Counted from the first letter of the stretch, positions 19,669-28,665 are shown. The stretch: DNA of 64,000 bases from Flavobacteriales bacterium (GCA_025210805.1 JAOAQX010000028.1:62001-126000), one strand, 5' to 3'. Program-made: numbers and translations. The notes: a model not told the origin generated them from the sequence alone.

Positions 19669-20439
19669 TTACTTTCCTTTAAATTCTGGTTTTCTTTTTT
19701 CTAAAAATGCGGCAACGCCTTCATTAAAATCATGACTTTTTCCTGCCATAGTTTGAAGTTTACCCTCAAGATCAAGTTGTTCTTGGAGATTATTAGAATA
19801 GCTTTCGTTTAAAGCTTTTTTTGTCAGTCCGATTCCATAAGTAGGCATTTTGGCCAATTTTTCAGCCATTTTATTTACAGAGCTTTCGTACTCTTCATCA
19901 GAAAGGCATTGGTAAATCATTCCCATAGCTTCAGCATCTTTGGCAGAAACTTTATCTCCCAGCATCATCAATGCACTCGCTTTTTGGAATCCGATAATTC
20001 TTGGTAAAAAGAAAGTTCCTGCTGAATCTGGAATTAATCCAATTTTTGAAAAAGCTTGAATAAAAGAAGCATTTTCGTGTGCCAAAACAATATCACAAGC
20101 CAAAGCAATATTGGCTCCAGCACCCGCAGCCACACCGTTTACGGCGGCAATTATGGGTTTTTCTATCTCACGGATTTTCAAAATGATTGGGTTATAATGT
20201 TGCTCAACAATATCTTTTAGAGCAGGTCCGTCTTCTGCAGTAGCTTCTGCCAAATCTTGTCCTGCACAAAAGGCTTTTCCTTCCCCTGTGAGTATAATAC
20301 AACGAACCTCGTCATTGTTTTTGGCTTCATCAATGGCTTCTTGTAAAGCCATTGCCATCGCTCTGTTAAAGCTATTGAATACTTTTGGTCTATTGAGTTT
20401 GAGGGTCAAAACCCCATTTTCTATATTTGATATAATCAT
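19669..20439 (-). CDS. paaG: Enoyl-CoA hydratase/isomerase, PaaG-like
   Basis: The 256-residue crotonase-fold enzyme has CAGQDLAEATAEDG and the oxyanion-hole region AAVNGVAAGAGANIALACD. It then has GLIPDSAGTFFLPRIIG, in which the aspartate after P replaces the hydratase glutamate, as in PaaG (ring-opening isomerase of phenylacetate degradation). It is the first gene of a two-gene operon with paaH. A good promoter lies just upstream (20464-20493). Confidence 0.85.
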   Translation of the reverse strand: MIISNIENGVLTLKLNRPKVFNSFNRAMAMALQEAIDEAKNNDEVRCIILTGEGKAFCAGQDLAEATAEDGPALKDIVEQHYNPIILKIREIEKPIIAAVNGVAAGAGANIALACDIVLAHENASFIQAFSKIGLIPDSAGTFFLPRIIGFQKASALMMLGDKVSAKDAEAMGMIYQCLSDEEYESSVNKMAEKLAKMPTYGIGLTKKALNESYSNNLQEQLDLEGKLQTMAGKSHDFNEGVAAFLEKRKPEFKGK

Positions 20440-20463
20440 CTTGTACTTTTTTTACTTGGAAGT

Positions 20464-20493
20464 CAAAGATAGGGAAAAGAAAAAACGGGACAA
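20464..20493 (-). promoter_or_regulatory. Promoter of paaG-paaH
   Basis: On the - strand a TTG (20493-20491) is followed after 19 bases by TATCTTTG (20471-20464). This fits the Bacteroidota consensus TTG-N17..23-TAnnTTTG. The start codon is 24 bases further on. Confidence 0.75.
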
Positions 20494-20676
20494 AGAAAGA
20501 AGTGTTCCTAACCAATGTTTCTATTAAGAAAAACTTAAGCTTAAACTGATATTTCAGCGATAGAAAAATATGTAATCTTAGGTTGTTAGGGGGAAGGTAT
20601 CCCTATTTATGGTAAAAACTGTTATTAATCCTGCTGTTGCACTATCAGGAAACCAAGGCAAAACACCTGTTTTTTT

Positions 20677-20800
20677 CACCTTTTACGTTGTTAATTTCTC
20701 ATTGTTTAAGCCCCCTTTGAAGGGGGAAGGGGGATGTTACACCAAGTAAACGCACCCGAAGTAGCTAGAACTTATGGGTAAATTAACACCGTAATCGGTA
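20677..20800. repeat. Inverted-repeat-bounded element C (MITE-like, 124 bp)
   Basis: The left end reads CACCTTTTACGTTGTTAATT and then TCTCAT. The reverse complement of the right end reads TACCGATTACGGTGTTAATT and then TACCCAT. The inside contains the 35-base repeat shared with 11001-11035. It belongs to the same family as elements A and B. Confidence 0.75.
20707..20741. repeat. G/C-rich 35-base repeat, copy 2 (inverted)
   Basis: It starts TAAGCCCCCTTTGAAGGGGG and is the exact reverse complement of 11001-11035, inside element C. Confidence 0.9.
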
Positions 20801-20818
20801 TTACTCAAAAATGAAATA

Positions 20819-20848
20819 CAAAAAAAGCCCCATAAAAATGGAGCTTGT
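20819..20848 (-). terminator. Terminator after the ABC-F gene
   Basis: On the - strand, AAGCTCCAT and ATGGGGCTT form a 9-bp stem with one mismatch and a loop of four T, followed by a T-run. It lies 20 bases after the stop. Confidence 0.8.
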
Positions 20849-20867
20849 TTTATAAAAAAGAGTGGAT

Positions 20868-22472
20868 TTATGAATACAAAGCCAATCTTTGTTCTTTTAT
20901 TTTTTCATCGGCAAGATAATCATCAAAAGGCATCATTTTGTCAATCATACCATTGGGTCCTATTTCGATAATCCTGTTGGCGATGGTTTGGATAAATTCG
21001 TGATCGTGTGAGTTGAAAATAATCGTACCCTTAAAGTCTTTCAAGCTGTTGTTGAGTGCTTGGATAGATTCTAGATCTAAGTGGTTTGTTGGGTCGTTCA
21101 TCAAAAGGATATTCCCTTGTTCAAGCATCATTTTTGAAAGCATACAACGCACTTTTTCTCCTCCCGAAAGTACCGAACAGGATTTAAGAACTTCCTCACC
21201 AGAGAATAACATTTTTCCTAAAAACCCACGGATAAATACTTCGTCTCTTTGGTCTTCTGGAGAATACTGGCGAAGCCAATCTACAAGATTATCATTGCTC
21301 TCAAAAAAGTGATGGTGATCTACGGGTAAATAGGTTTGCTTGGTGGTAACTCCCCATTTAATTTCTCCTTGATTATGAGCTTCTTCACCCGCAATCATTT
21401 GGAAAAACTGATTGACAATCATTCCATCCTTAGACATAATAGCTACTTTGTCTCCACGATTTAGGTTGATGTTTACATCTTTGAAAAGATTGGATTCTAA
21501 GTGTTCTACATTCAATATTTGATCTCCTGCTTCTCGTTCTTGTTCCCAGATAATGGCAGGATATCTTCTTGAAGAAGGCTCAATGTCTTCTATATTCAAT
21601 TTTTCTAATACTTTCTTACGTGAAGTAGCTTGTTTAGACTTAGAGGCATTGGCAGAAAAACGCTGGATAAAATCCTGAAGTTCTTTCTTTTTGTCCTCCA
21701 TTTTTTTGTTTTGCTGTTGACGCTGTTGTAGTGCCAACTGGCTTGAGTGGTACCAGAAAGAATAGTTTCCTGTAAATTGTTTTATTTTACTGAAGTCGAT
21801 ATCTACAATATTGGTACACACATTATCTAAGAAGTGACGGTCGTGAGAAATAACGATTACCGTGTTTTCAAAATCCGCCAAGAAATCCTCTAGCCAAGAA
21901 ATGGTTTCAATATCCAAGTCGTTTGTTGGCTCATCCATTAATAAGATATCAGGATTTCCAAAAAGTGATTGCGCTAGTAGAATCCTTACTTTAAGATTTC
22001 CAGAAACATCACTCATTTGACTATAATGAACCTCTTCTGAAACACCTAGGTTTGAAAGAAGCGTTGCGGCACCACTTTCGGCATTCCATCCGTCCATTTC
22101 TGCAAATTCAGCTTCAAGTTCGGCTGCTTTTACCCCATCCTCGTCAGAGAAATCGGGTTTCATATAGATGGCGTCCTTTTCTTTCATGATGTCATACAGT
22201 TTTTTGTATCCCATCATCACGGTGTCCATTACAGAAAACTCGTCGAACTCGTAGTGATCCTGTTTAAGAACCGCCATACGCATCCCTTTTTCTATAGATA
22301 CATTTCCTTTGGTAGGATCTTGTTCTCCTGAAAGGATTTTAAGAAAAGTAGATTTTCCAGCACCATTGGCACCGATTATACCATAGGTATTTCCTTTGGT
22401 AAATTTGATGTTTACTTCATCAAATAAAACACGTTTTCCAAACTGTAAAGAGAGGTTATTTACTGAAATCAT
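20868..22472 (-). CDS. ABC-F family ATPase (YbiT-like), asymmetric
   Basis: The 534-residue protein has two ABC domains without membrane segments and a charged linker (about 245-300, QQRQQQNKKMEDKKKE), so it is an ABC-F protein acting on ribosomes. NBD1 has a normal Walker A (GANGAGKST, 34-42) and Walker B (LLMDEPTNDLD, D180/E181), but its signature is reduced to SGNLK (157-161). NBD2 has the normal signature LSGGEK (434-439), but its Walker A is lost (SKDGMIVNQ, 346-354) and its Walker B reads LLMNDPTNHLD (N458, D459). In a head-to-tail pair this leaves one good ATP site and one dead site. Relatives in this phylum are, as far as I recall, similarly uneven. Confidence 0.88.
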   Translation of the reverse strand: MISVNNLSLQFGKRVLFDEVNIKFTKGNTYGIIGANGAGKSTFLKILSGEQDPTKGNVSIEKGMRMAVLKQDHYEFDEFSVMDTVMMGYKKLYDIMKEKDAIYMKPDFSDEDGVKAAELEAEFAEMDGWNAESGAATLLSNLGVSEEVHYSQMSDVSGNLKVRILLAQSLFGNPDILLMDEPTNDLDIETISWLEDFLADFENTVIVISHDRHFLDNVCTNIVDIDFSKIKQFTGNYSFWYHSSQLALQQRQQQNKKMEDKKKELQDFIQRFSANASKSKQATSRKKVLEKLNIEDIEPSSRRYPAIIWEQEREAGDQILNVEHLESNLFKDVNINLNRGDKVAIMSKDGMIVNQFFQMIAGEEAHNQGEIKWGVTTKQTYLPVDHHHFFESNDNLVDWLRQYSPEDQRDEVFIRGFLGKMLFSGEEVLKSCSVLSGGEKVRCMLSKMMLEQGNILLMNDPTNHLDLESIQALNNSLKDFKGTIIFNSHDHEFIQTIANRIIEIGPNGMIDKMMPFDDYLADEKIKEQRLALYS

Positions 22473-22837
22473 GAATTGTCGAAAATTGAATTTGGTGCAA
22501 AAATAACTAATTCATTGTGAATGATGATAGGATTTGTTTTAAGAGATGGCAAGTTCTTTTTTATTCTGGCATATATCTATCATTTTTAACAGAAAAGACT
22601 TGTTTAGTTTTTTTATTATTGATAATATTACTCCTTCATATTAAGTGAATTATTTAAAAAAAATGATTAAAATATATTTTGAAAATACAGGTGTATTTAC
22701 ATTGTACCGATATTGAGAACCTTTTATTAGTGAGCAATATTTTTGAATACAAATACGTTGAAATAAAGTTGTAACAATTACTTTTTGAGTACCATAGATG
22801 GTATATCATTGTTAATGATGAAATTTTAAAACAAATT
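22473..22837. other. AT-rich intergenic region
   Basis: The 365 bases between the divergent ABC-F and lipoprotein genes hold no supported gene. On the - strand TATTTTTG (22505-22498) could be the -7 box for the ABC-F gene, without a clear TTG partner. Near 22790-22815 a short inverted repeat (ACCATAGATGGT) and ATCATTGTTAATGAT precede the lipoprotein start. I see nothing else. Confidence 0.5.
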
Positions 22838-23614
22838 ATGAAAAAGTATCTTATTCTACCCATTGTGTTTACTTTATTGCTTTCTTCGTGTAATAAAGAA
22901 TTACAAGGAGAAAATGATAATGTTAAAACAGAATTTCAGCTTAAAAGTATTTCCAAATTAGCAAATATGCTAGATAAAGAAGGAAAACAAGTCTATTCAG
23001 CCTTTTTTGATTACGATCATATTTTGACCGTTATTGATCATGCAAATCACGGAAAGTCCTTACCCGCAAACCAAAATATGGTAAATGCTCTTGCAGGAAA
23101 GGCTACCGACAATTTAGAAGTTTATCTGAACGAAAAAAAATATACTTCAAATTCTGATGGAGGTCATTTTACTTATAAAAATGAGAATTTTAGAGAATAT
23201 TTTGGGAAAGAAATTTCGCTAAAAATTAAAGAGAATTCAGATGAAAAAACCTATAAAATATATGTGCCAAAATCGATTAAAGTTTCTAATTTAGTGAGTG
23301 AGCAAAAACCTCAAATTTCTAAAAGTGGAAATAAAATGAGATGGTCTGTTGACGAAAAAACACCTGGAAATCATATTTTGGTGCATTTTAAATCTCATGA
23401 AAAAGCTACAATGAAAGTAAAAAGATCGATAGTTCGTCTAATACCTAATACTGGAGAGTTTATATTAGATGAATTAATAGAGTTAGGTGATGAATTGGTT
23501 AGTGTAAAATTTTATTCGGGTAATGCTATTAGCCATGAAATGCAAAACGGTGACAAATTGAATTTCAATTTCCGTTCAGTAGACTATCATTTATATTCAA
23601 TAAAAACTGACTAA
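22838..23614 (+). CDS. Lipoprotein of unknown function
   Basis: The 258-residue product has a lipoprotein signal with the lipobox LSSC (C18), so it is probably anchored in a membrane. The residues after the cysteine (NKELQGEND) are typical. Residues 30-120 contain KLANMLDKEGKQVYSAFFDY and HANHGKSLPANQNMVNALAG, and the rest appears beta-rich. I recognise no family. It stands alone before a terminator. Confidence 0.75.
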   Translation: MKKYLILPIVFTLLLSSCNKELQGENDNVKTEFQLKSISKLANMLDKEGKQVYSAFFDYDHILTVIDHANHGKSLPANQNMVNALAGKATDNLEVYLNEKKYTSNSDGGHFTYKNENFREYFGKEISLKIKENSDEKTYKIYVPKSIKVSNLVSEQKPQISKSGNKMRWSVDEKTPGNHILVHFKSHEKATMKVKRSIVRLIPNTGEFILDELIELGDELVSVKFYSGNAISHEMQNGDKLNFNFRSVDYHLYSIKTD

Positions 23615-23630
23615 GACTAAATTTTAACTA

Positions 23631-23687
23631 AGAAAAAAAACAAACCCTTTTCCATTGTGGTGATTCTACAATGAAAAAGGGTTTGTT
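23631..23687 (-). terminator. Terminator between converging genes
   Basis: The arms AACAAACCCTTTTCCATTGT (23639-23658) and ACAATGAAAAAGGGTTTGTT (23668-23687) pair with one mismatch. A run of eight A lies to the left, so on the - strand a T-run follows the hairpin. It therefore serves the T9SS protein gene and may also stop + strand transcripts from the lipoprotein gene. Confidence 0.88.
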
Positions 23688-23722
23688 ATGATTAAGAAAA
23701 TATCTATTACACTTACTTGAAT

Positions 23723-25054
23723 TTACTCTTTCACTAACTTAGTGTTCTTAAGTGTTCCATCCTGTAGAGTAGAATGAATAAAATAGATGCCTTTAGGCAA
23801 GCGTTGAATATCAATTTCATTTTTAGAAGAAATCAAAAGGATACGCCCAGCTTCATCACTAATGGTAGATTCTTTTAGTTGATCTTGTTCAATATTTAAG
23901 AGGATGCGGTCTTTGGCAGGATTTGGGCTTACCCAAAAAGTATGAGCGTCAAGTTCTGTTAATCCGATATGAGAATCAAAAGATTTAATACTTCCATTTT
24001 TTTGACTAAAGACCAATTTTGTTGCTCCTCCTCCAGATACAAGTGCCGCACCTTCAAGTCCGTTTATTCCATCGCAAATAAGTTCCTTGTTATAGTTGTT
24101 TGTTCCATCCAAGAAATAGATTGCATCATCTGTAAGGGTTAGAATACCGGCTTTTCCTTTGTAGGTTACTTTATCAAAAACACTGGTAAGTTTAGTAAGT
24201 CCTGTAGTAATGGTCTGAGGATAATAGAAGGTTCCAGATCCCGAAGTATTTATTTTATAATATTGAAGTTTTCCGCTTCCTGTGATCTCCAAAAGATTGA
24301 GTTTAGAGTCTCCATTGGCATCTACTAATTCTGTTCTGGCAAAATTACTTACGGCTGAGGCAATTGTTTTTTCGGCACCAAAAGTTTTATTTCCGAGGTT
24401 TTCGAACCACAAATCAGAATAACCTGAAATAGCCACATCAGGGTATCCATTACCAGAAATATCTCCAACAGCTAAATCATTAAGGAGATTATAAGTGCCT
24501 TGGGTGACAAGTGCGCTAGATAAATTTGTTCCTGTGTTAAAAACGGCAAGAGCACGGTAAGCAAAAGAAGACATCAATTTGCTTTCAGACCCAATAACGA
24601 AACCATCGTATCCATCTTTATCAAAATCGGCGATGGCAATAGAAGTAAATTTCTGAGAAGTAGGTGCATTTAGCAGTTCTTTGAATTCTATTGAGGTTTG
24701 AGATCCTGTTCCAGTATAAAACATATAGTATAAGAGGGATGAAGTCCCGAAAAGAATTTCTTCTTTTCCATCATTGTTGAAGTCTATTTTTTCTATGATC
24801 TCAATTTTTGCTCCCCCAACAAGCCTTTCTGCGTTTGAAAAACCTGATGGACTATTTTTCATCCAACTAAGGTGAAATCCTAAAGAATCTAGAAGTACAA
24901 TGTCTTCGTATCCATCACCGTTGAAATCAGCGGAGATAATATGTTTGTTATTGTCGAGGTTGTTTTGTAATGTACTGGTATTACAGTTTTGAGATTTTCC
25001 TTCTTGAATAGGAAATAATAAAAACACGAAAAGTGATAAAATAATTTGTTTCAT
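23723..25054 (-). CDS. FG-GAP/VCBS repeat protein with T9SS sorting domain
   Basis: The 443-residue protein has a signal peptide (ends GKSQNC) and a series of FG-GAP/VCBS-like blades with Asp-rich loops (DFNGDGYEDIVLL, DFNNDGKEEILFG, DFDKDGYDGFVIG, DISGNGYPDVAISG, DANGDSKLNLLEI). These predict a calcium-binding beta-propeller. The last ~75 residues (VSPNPAKDRILLNI ... GIYFIHS ... KLVKE) are a type A sorting domain, so the protein is expected to leave the cell through type IX secretion. A possible promoter (TAACTTTG, 25088-25081) precedes it. The ligand is unknown. Confidence 0.88.
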   Translation of the reverse strand: MKQIILSLFVFLLFPIQEGKSQNCNTSTLQNNLDNNKHIISADFNGDGYEDIVLLDSLGFHLSWMKNSPSGFSNAERLVGGAKIEIIEKIDFNNDGKEEILFGTSSLLYYMFYTGTGSQTSIEFKELLNAPTSQKFTSIAIADFDKDGYDGFVIGSESKLMSSFAYRALAVFNTGTNLSSALVTQGTYNLLNDLAVGDISGNGYPDVAISGYSDLWFENLGNKTFGAEKTIASAVSNFARTELVDANGDSKLNLLEITGSGKLQYYKINTSGSGTFYYPQTITTGLTKLTSVFDKVTYKGKAGILTLTDDAIYFLDGTNNYNKELICDGINGLEGAALVSGGGATKLVFSQKNGSIKSFDSHIGLTELDAHTFWVSPNPAKDRILLNIEQDQLKESTISDEAGRILLISSKNEIDIQRLPKGIYFIHSTLQDGTLKNTKLVKE

Positions 25055-25155
25055 AACAAAAGAAAGTTTAAAAATAATCTCAAAGTTAAGATTTATTTAA
25101 TACCAAAAGTGTTTATGATGTAATTTTAACTTTTGTGTTTAATGGTTTACGGCAG

Positions 25156-25575
25156 CTAGAGTTTCTTTAAAAAATGAAACCCAAAAATCTCATAACCTTC
25201 TCTATAATAGAACTTATGTGAGCGACGGTTTTGAGTATAAGTATTCAGTTCTAGGTTTTGGCAAGATTCAGATATAGACCATTGTTCTAGTGCTTTTAAA
25301 AACTTTTTTCCAACCCCTTTTCCTTGCATAGAATCATCAACCACAAAATTGTCTATTTCGGCTTGTTTTCCAGAGTACAGTCTTAGGCTAATCCACACAC
25401 TGCTTACGGCAACCAATTTATTATCTTCCTTCCATCCAAAGCAATGATAGTTTTCCATGGGAAACATCTGTTGAAAATATTCTTGGAGCGTTTGGTCGTC
25501 GATTTTATTTCCCAGTTGCTTTACTAGTGGGATAATTTCAAGAATATCATTTTGAGTAAGTTTGATGAAGTTCAT
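25156..25575 (-). CDS. GNAT-family N-acetyltransferase
   Basis: The 139-residue protein has the GNAT fold. The acetyl-CoA loop lies at VDDSMQGKGVGKKFLKALE (Q/R-x-x-G-x-G/A as QGKGVG), followed by NLELNTYTQNRRSHKFYYREGYE, the usual motif B. The substrate cannot be told. It lies 9 bases after the aminotransferase gene and is the last of three - strand genes (maf, aminotransferase, GNAT) that probably form an operon. Confidence 0.85.
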   Translation of the reverse strand: MNFIKLTQNDILEIIPLVKQLGNKIDDQTLQEYFQQMFPMENYHCFGWKEDNKLVAVSSVWISLRLYSGKQAEIDNFVVDDSMQGKGVGKKFLKALEQWSISESCQNLELNTYTQNRRSHKFYYREGYEIFGFHFLKKL

Positions 25576-25584
25576 GGTTTTATT

Positions 25585-26784
25585 TTAATCGTTAATCTTC
25601 TCCAATAACTCCAAGAAAGTCTCACAGAAATAAGTGATTTCTTCTTTGGAAATAATCAAAGGAGGGCTGAGTCTAAGTGCGTTTTTATTAAATAAAAAGA
25701 AAAAAGTAATAATCTGTTTTTCCAGCAAGGCGTCAAACATTTTTTGAACCAAAGCTTCATTTTTCAATTCTATTCCCAGTGCCAGTCCTTTTCCGTGTAT
25801 TGCTTTTATTTTAGGATGAACCAAAAGTTTTCTAAACAACGCTTCTTTTTCGAGAATGGAATCCATCATTTTTTCATCCAAAATACTATTCCATGTAGCT
25901 AGGGAAGCTGCACAACAAACCGCATTTCCGCCAAAAGTGTTAATGTGTCCAAGACTGGGTTGATCACTGAGTTGAATCATATTTTCATAAGAACTAATAA
26001 AAGCCCCAATAGGCATTCCGCCCCCCATTCCTTTGGCAATACAAAGTACATCAGGGATAATTCCATAAGTTTCGAAACCGAACATCGTACCGAGTCTTCC
26101 AAAACAAGTCTGGATTTCATCAAAAATGAGTAGAGTTCCTGTTTCGTTGCATTTTTTTCTTAAAGCTTGTAGAAAATCTTGGGTAGGATTTATAAATCCC
26201 GATGCTCCTTGAATGGGTTCGATGATCACTCCTGCCGTTTTTGTAGTAATAATTTCTAAGCTATCAATATTATTATACTCTATCTGATAACACTCGGGAA
26301 GTAGTGGGCGGAATTTACTTTTCAAATGTTCTGTACCCATAATACTCAATGCCCCATTGGTGCTTCCATGATAGGAGTTTTTACAAGAAACTATTTGTGG
26401 CTTTCCTGTAACTCTTTTGGCAAGTTTTATTGCCGCTTCAATGGCTTCTACACCCGAGTTTACAAAAAAAGTAGTGTGAAGGTTTTTTGGAAGATATTCT
26501 TTAAAAGTAAGTGCTAGATTCAGTTGAGGCTCTTGAATGAATTCGCCATAAACCATGGTATGCATATACTGTTCTGCTTGGTTTTTTACGGCTTCCACCA
26601 CTTTTGGATGACTATGTCCCACAGAACAGGCAGAAACACCAGCCACCATGTCCAAATATTTTTTTCCATTGTGGTGGGTTATATACATTCCTTTGGCACT
26701 TTCTACCTCAAAAAGCATCGAATAAGGCGTGGTTTGTCCTTGGTGTTTTAAGAATTGTTGTTGTGTTTTATTTATTGTCGCCAT
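25585..26784 (-). CDS. Class III pyridoxal-phosphate aminotransferase
   Basis: The 399-residue enzyme belongs to the acetylornithine/ornithine aminotransferase fold group. Visible features are FFVNSGVEAIEAAIKLA (residues 106-122), KNSYHGSTNGAL, IIEPIQGASG, LLIFDEIQTCFGRLG with the PLP aspartate (D222), and the Schiff-base lysine K251 in CIAKGMGGGMPIG. The substrate is not clear, since no arginine or other pathway genes are near. Its start overlaps the end of maf by 13 bases, which implies co-transcription. Confidence 0.88.
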   Translation of the reverse strand: MATINKTQQQFLKHQGQTTPYSMLFEVESAKGMYITHHNGKKYLDMVAGVSACSVGHSHPKVVEAVKNQAEQYMHTMVYGEFIQEPQLNLALTFKEYLPKNLHTTFFVNSGVEAIEAAIKLAKRVTGKPQIVSCKNSYHGSTNGALSIMGTEHLKSKFRPLLPECYQIEYNNIDSLEIITTKTAGVIIEPIQGASGFINPTQDFLQALRKKCNETGTLLIFDEIQTCFGRLGTMFGFETYGIIPDVLCIAKGMGGGMPIGAFISSYENMIQLSDQPSLGHINTFGGNAVCCAASLATWNSILDEKMMDSILEKEALFRKLLVHPKIKAIHGKGLALGIELKNEALVQKMFDALLEKQIITFFFLFNKNALRLSPPLIISKEEITYFCETFLELLEKIND

Positions 26785-27347
26785 TTTTTGAGTTCTTGAT
26801 TAAAACGTGCCATGGGAAATCCCATAACATTATAGTAACATCCTTCTATTTTATGGATATATTTTTTTCCAAAAGAATCTTGAATTCCATATCCGCCAGC
26901 TTTATCTTTCCAAGATAGCGTAGCAATGTATTGATCCATTCCTAAGGAATCTATTGGATAAAAATACACTTTTGTTTGCTCATAAAAACAATAAAAATTC
27001 TCATTTTGATAGATGCAAACTCCCGTTACGACTTCATGGAAAGAATCAGAATAGGCTTTGAAAAAAGCTTTTGCTTCATCCTCATTTTTTGGTTTTCCCA
27101 ATATTTTTCCATCTTGAAGAACAATAGTGTCGGCAGTTACAAGAATATGACCTTTTGGTAGTTTTGAAACTAATACTTCTGCCTTTCTCTTGGCAATATC
27201 CATTACTCCCTCTATTGGTGTCAAAGTCTTATTAAAAGTCTCATCAATAGATTGGCTGAGTATTTCAACAGAAAAACCACAAGTTTCAAATAGCTCTTTC
27301 CTTCTAGGAGATTGAGATCCGAGAATGATTTTGGGAATGGATGTCAT
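26772..27347 (-). CDS. maf: Maf-like nucleoside triphosphate pyrophosphatase
   Basis: The ATG at 27347 gives 191 residues starting MTSIPKIILGSQSPRRKELF. A longer in-frame start at 27437 would add 30 residues with no homology, so it is rejected. Maf enzymes hydrolyse modified or canonical NTPs (dTTP/UTP type) to prevent misincorporation or to control division. The motif SQSPRRKEL, the acid in VTADTIV and the KAGGYGIQD stretch are all present. First gene of the operon with the aminotransferase and GNAT genes. Confidence 0.93.
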   Translation of the reverse strand: MTSIPKIILGSQSPRRKELFETCGFSVEILSQSIDETFNKTLTPIEGVMDIAKRKAEVLVSKLPKGHILVTADTIVLQDGKILGKPKNEDEAKAFFKAYSDSFHEVVTGVCIYQNENFYCFYEQTKVYFYPIDSLGMDQYIATLSWKDKAGGYGIQDSFGKKYIHKIEGCYYNVMGFPMARFNQELKKWRQ

Positions 27348-27569
27348 ATTTTTTTTAGCAAAATAACATAGTTTTTTAGAAAGTATGATCAATCTCAAAT
27401 AAATATTAAGTTCAACTTTGATGATGTTATAATCCATTCATAATTTTCAAATAGTTATTCCGTTTTAAAAAATTGTTTTAAAGTTGTAGAACCAAATGGA
27501 ATTCAGAGAAACGAAATATCATACGTACTTTGAATTTTTAGATACAAACCTTTTTTCCAACAAATTTGT

Positions 27570-28598
27570 ATGAAATTTTTGTTTTCAAAGTCACTTTCAC
27601 TTTTTGTACTTTCTTTTCTGCTCCTTACGGCAAAGGCACAAGAGACAAGTTTGGAAATCAAAAAGAAAGAAAATCCACATATAGAATCTTTTAGAGATAA
27701 GCTGATTCTAAGAATGGCATTACAACAAGGTTTTGATGCACTTGAAGTGGAAACGCAAGATGAAAAATTGGAATTTAAGTCCAATGAAAATTTGCGATTA
27801 CGTTTCACCGTTCAGCATGATTTTTTAGCAATTACGGTAGGTTTTGCTCCCGACTATTTACCATTTAATAACGATGATTTAGAAAAAGGAGAATCCTCAA
27901 CTTTTAACTTTGGGTTGAATGTATTTGCAAATCGATTTTTTGGACGCATCCAACTGGATAATGTTACAGGTTTTTATCAGTCTAACCACAATGCTGAGAA
28001 TCCAAACATAATAGAATCTTATACTATTTTTAAGGACCTTAAAAAAACACATCTTCATGCGGAGCTGGCGTATAGTTTTAATCCGAAATTTTCAAACAGA
28101 TCTTATATCATGTTTAATGAACGACAGAAAAAAACTATGGGATCTTGGTTGTTGAGAGCGTATTTTATTCGTTCACGATATGAGAATGTAGTAGATGAAG
28201 ATTATAAGCTTAGACTTAGAAATCAATTTTCTTTGCTCGGTAGTTATGTGCATAATCATGTTTTTAATGAAAAATTCAATCTTTTAGTAGGTTTAGGTTT
28301 TGGAGCAGGAGTTTCCAAGGTTGAAAATAGATTTGATGATCATTCTTTATCAGAGCGGCTAAGATACCCTGTATTTCAAAGTAATTTTATCGCCCAGTTT
28401 GGTTACCACTCAGAATATTTTTTTTCAGGAATTGCATTAACGGCTTTGAGTAATGCCGATATAGACCCTAAAAAAGATTATGCCTTTAATGATGTCCAGT
28501 TGGAATCTAATATTTACTTTGGATACCGATTAAAAGCACCAAAATTTATTAGTAATACCTTTAAAAAATTCGGATCCCTACTGAAGAGTAAATCCTAG
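27570..28598 (+). CDS. Outer-membrane-like protein, possibly DUF4421
   Basis: The 342-residue product has a signal peptide (MKFLFSKSLSLFVLSFLLLTAKAQ) and many alternating strands with aromatic residues (LRFTVQHDFLAITVGFAPDY, FNLLVGLGFGAGVS, FIAQFGYHSEYFFSGIAL). The pattern recalls DUF4421 proteins of Bacteroidota, but I cannot confirm this. It is divergent from maf and is probably transcribed alone. Confidence 0.75.
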   Translation: MKFLFSKSLSLFVLSFLLLTAKAQETSLEIKKKENPHIESFRDKLILRMALQQGFDALEVETQDEKLEFKSNENLRLRFTVQHDFLAITVGFAPDYLPFNNDDLEKGESSTFNFGLNVFANRFFGRIQLDNVTGFYQSNHNAENPNIIESYTIFKDLKKTHLHAELAYSFNPKFSNRSYIMFNERQKKTMGSWLLRAYFIRSRYENVVDEDYKLRLRNQFSLLGSYVHNHVFNEKFNLLVGLGFGAGVSKVENRFDDHSLSERLRYPVFQSNFIAQFGYHSEYFFSGIALTALSNADIDPKKDYAFNDVQLESNIYFGYRLKAPKFISNTFKKFGSLLKSKS

Positions 28599-28665
28599 TT
28601 TTAGATTGTTTTTGTGGGTTTTACATGTTTTTTTAGTAAATTAGATTGCTCATAATATATATAAT

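Larger units (their letters stand above)
20440..20867. other. Gene-free intergenic region
   Basis: These 428 bases hold the paaG promoter at the left end, about 180 bases with nothing recognisable, inverted-repeat element C (20677-20800) with the G/C-rich 35-mer inside it, and the terminator of the ABC-F gene (20819-20848). No open frame looks real. Confidence 0.7.

Noticed and set aside
22790-22820. Further copy of the inverted-repeat element end (TACCATAGATGGTATATC)
   Set aside because: It matches the family only in the first five bases and has no partner end within 200 bases.
27348-27437. Longer N-terminus of maf from 27437
   Set aside because: The extra 30 residues are not part of Maf, and the ATG at 27347 gives the exact family start.
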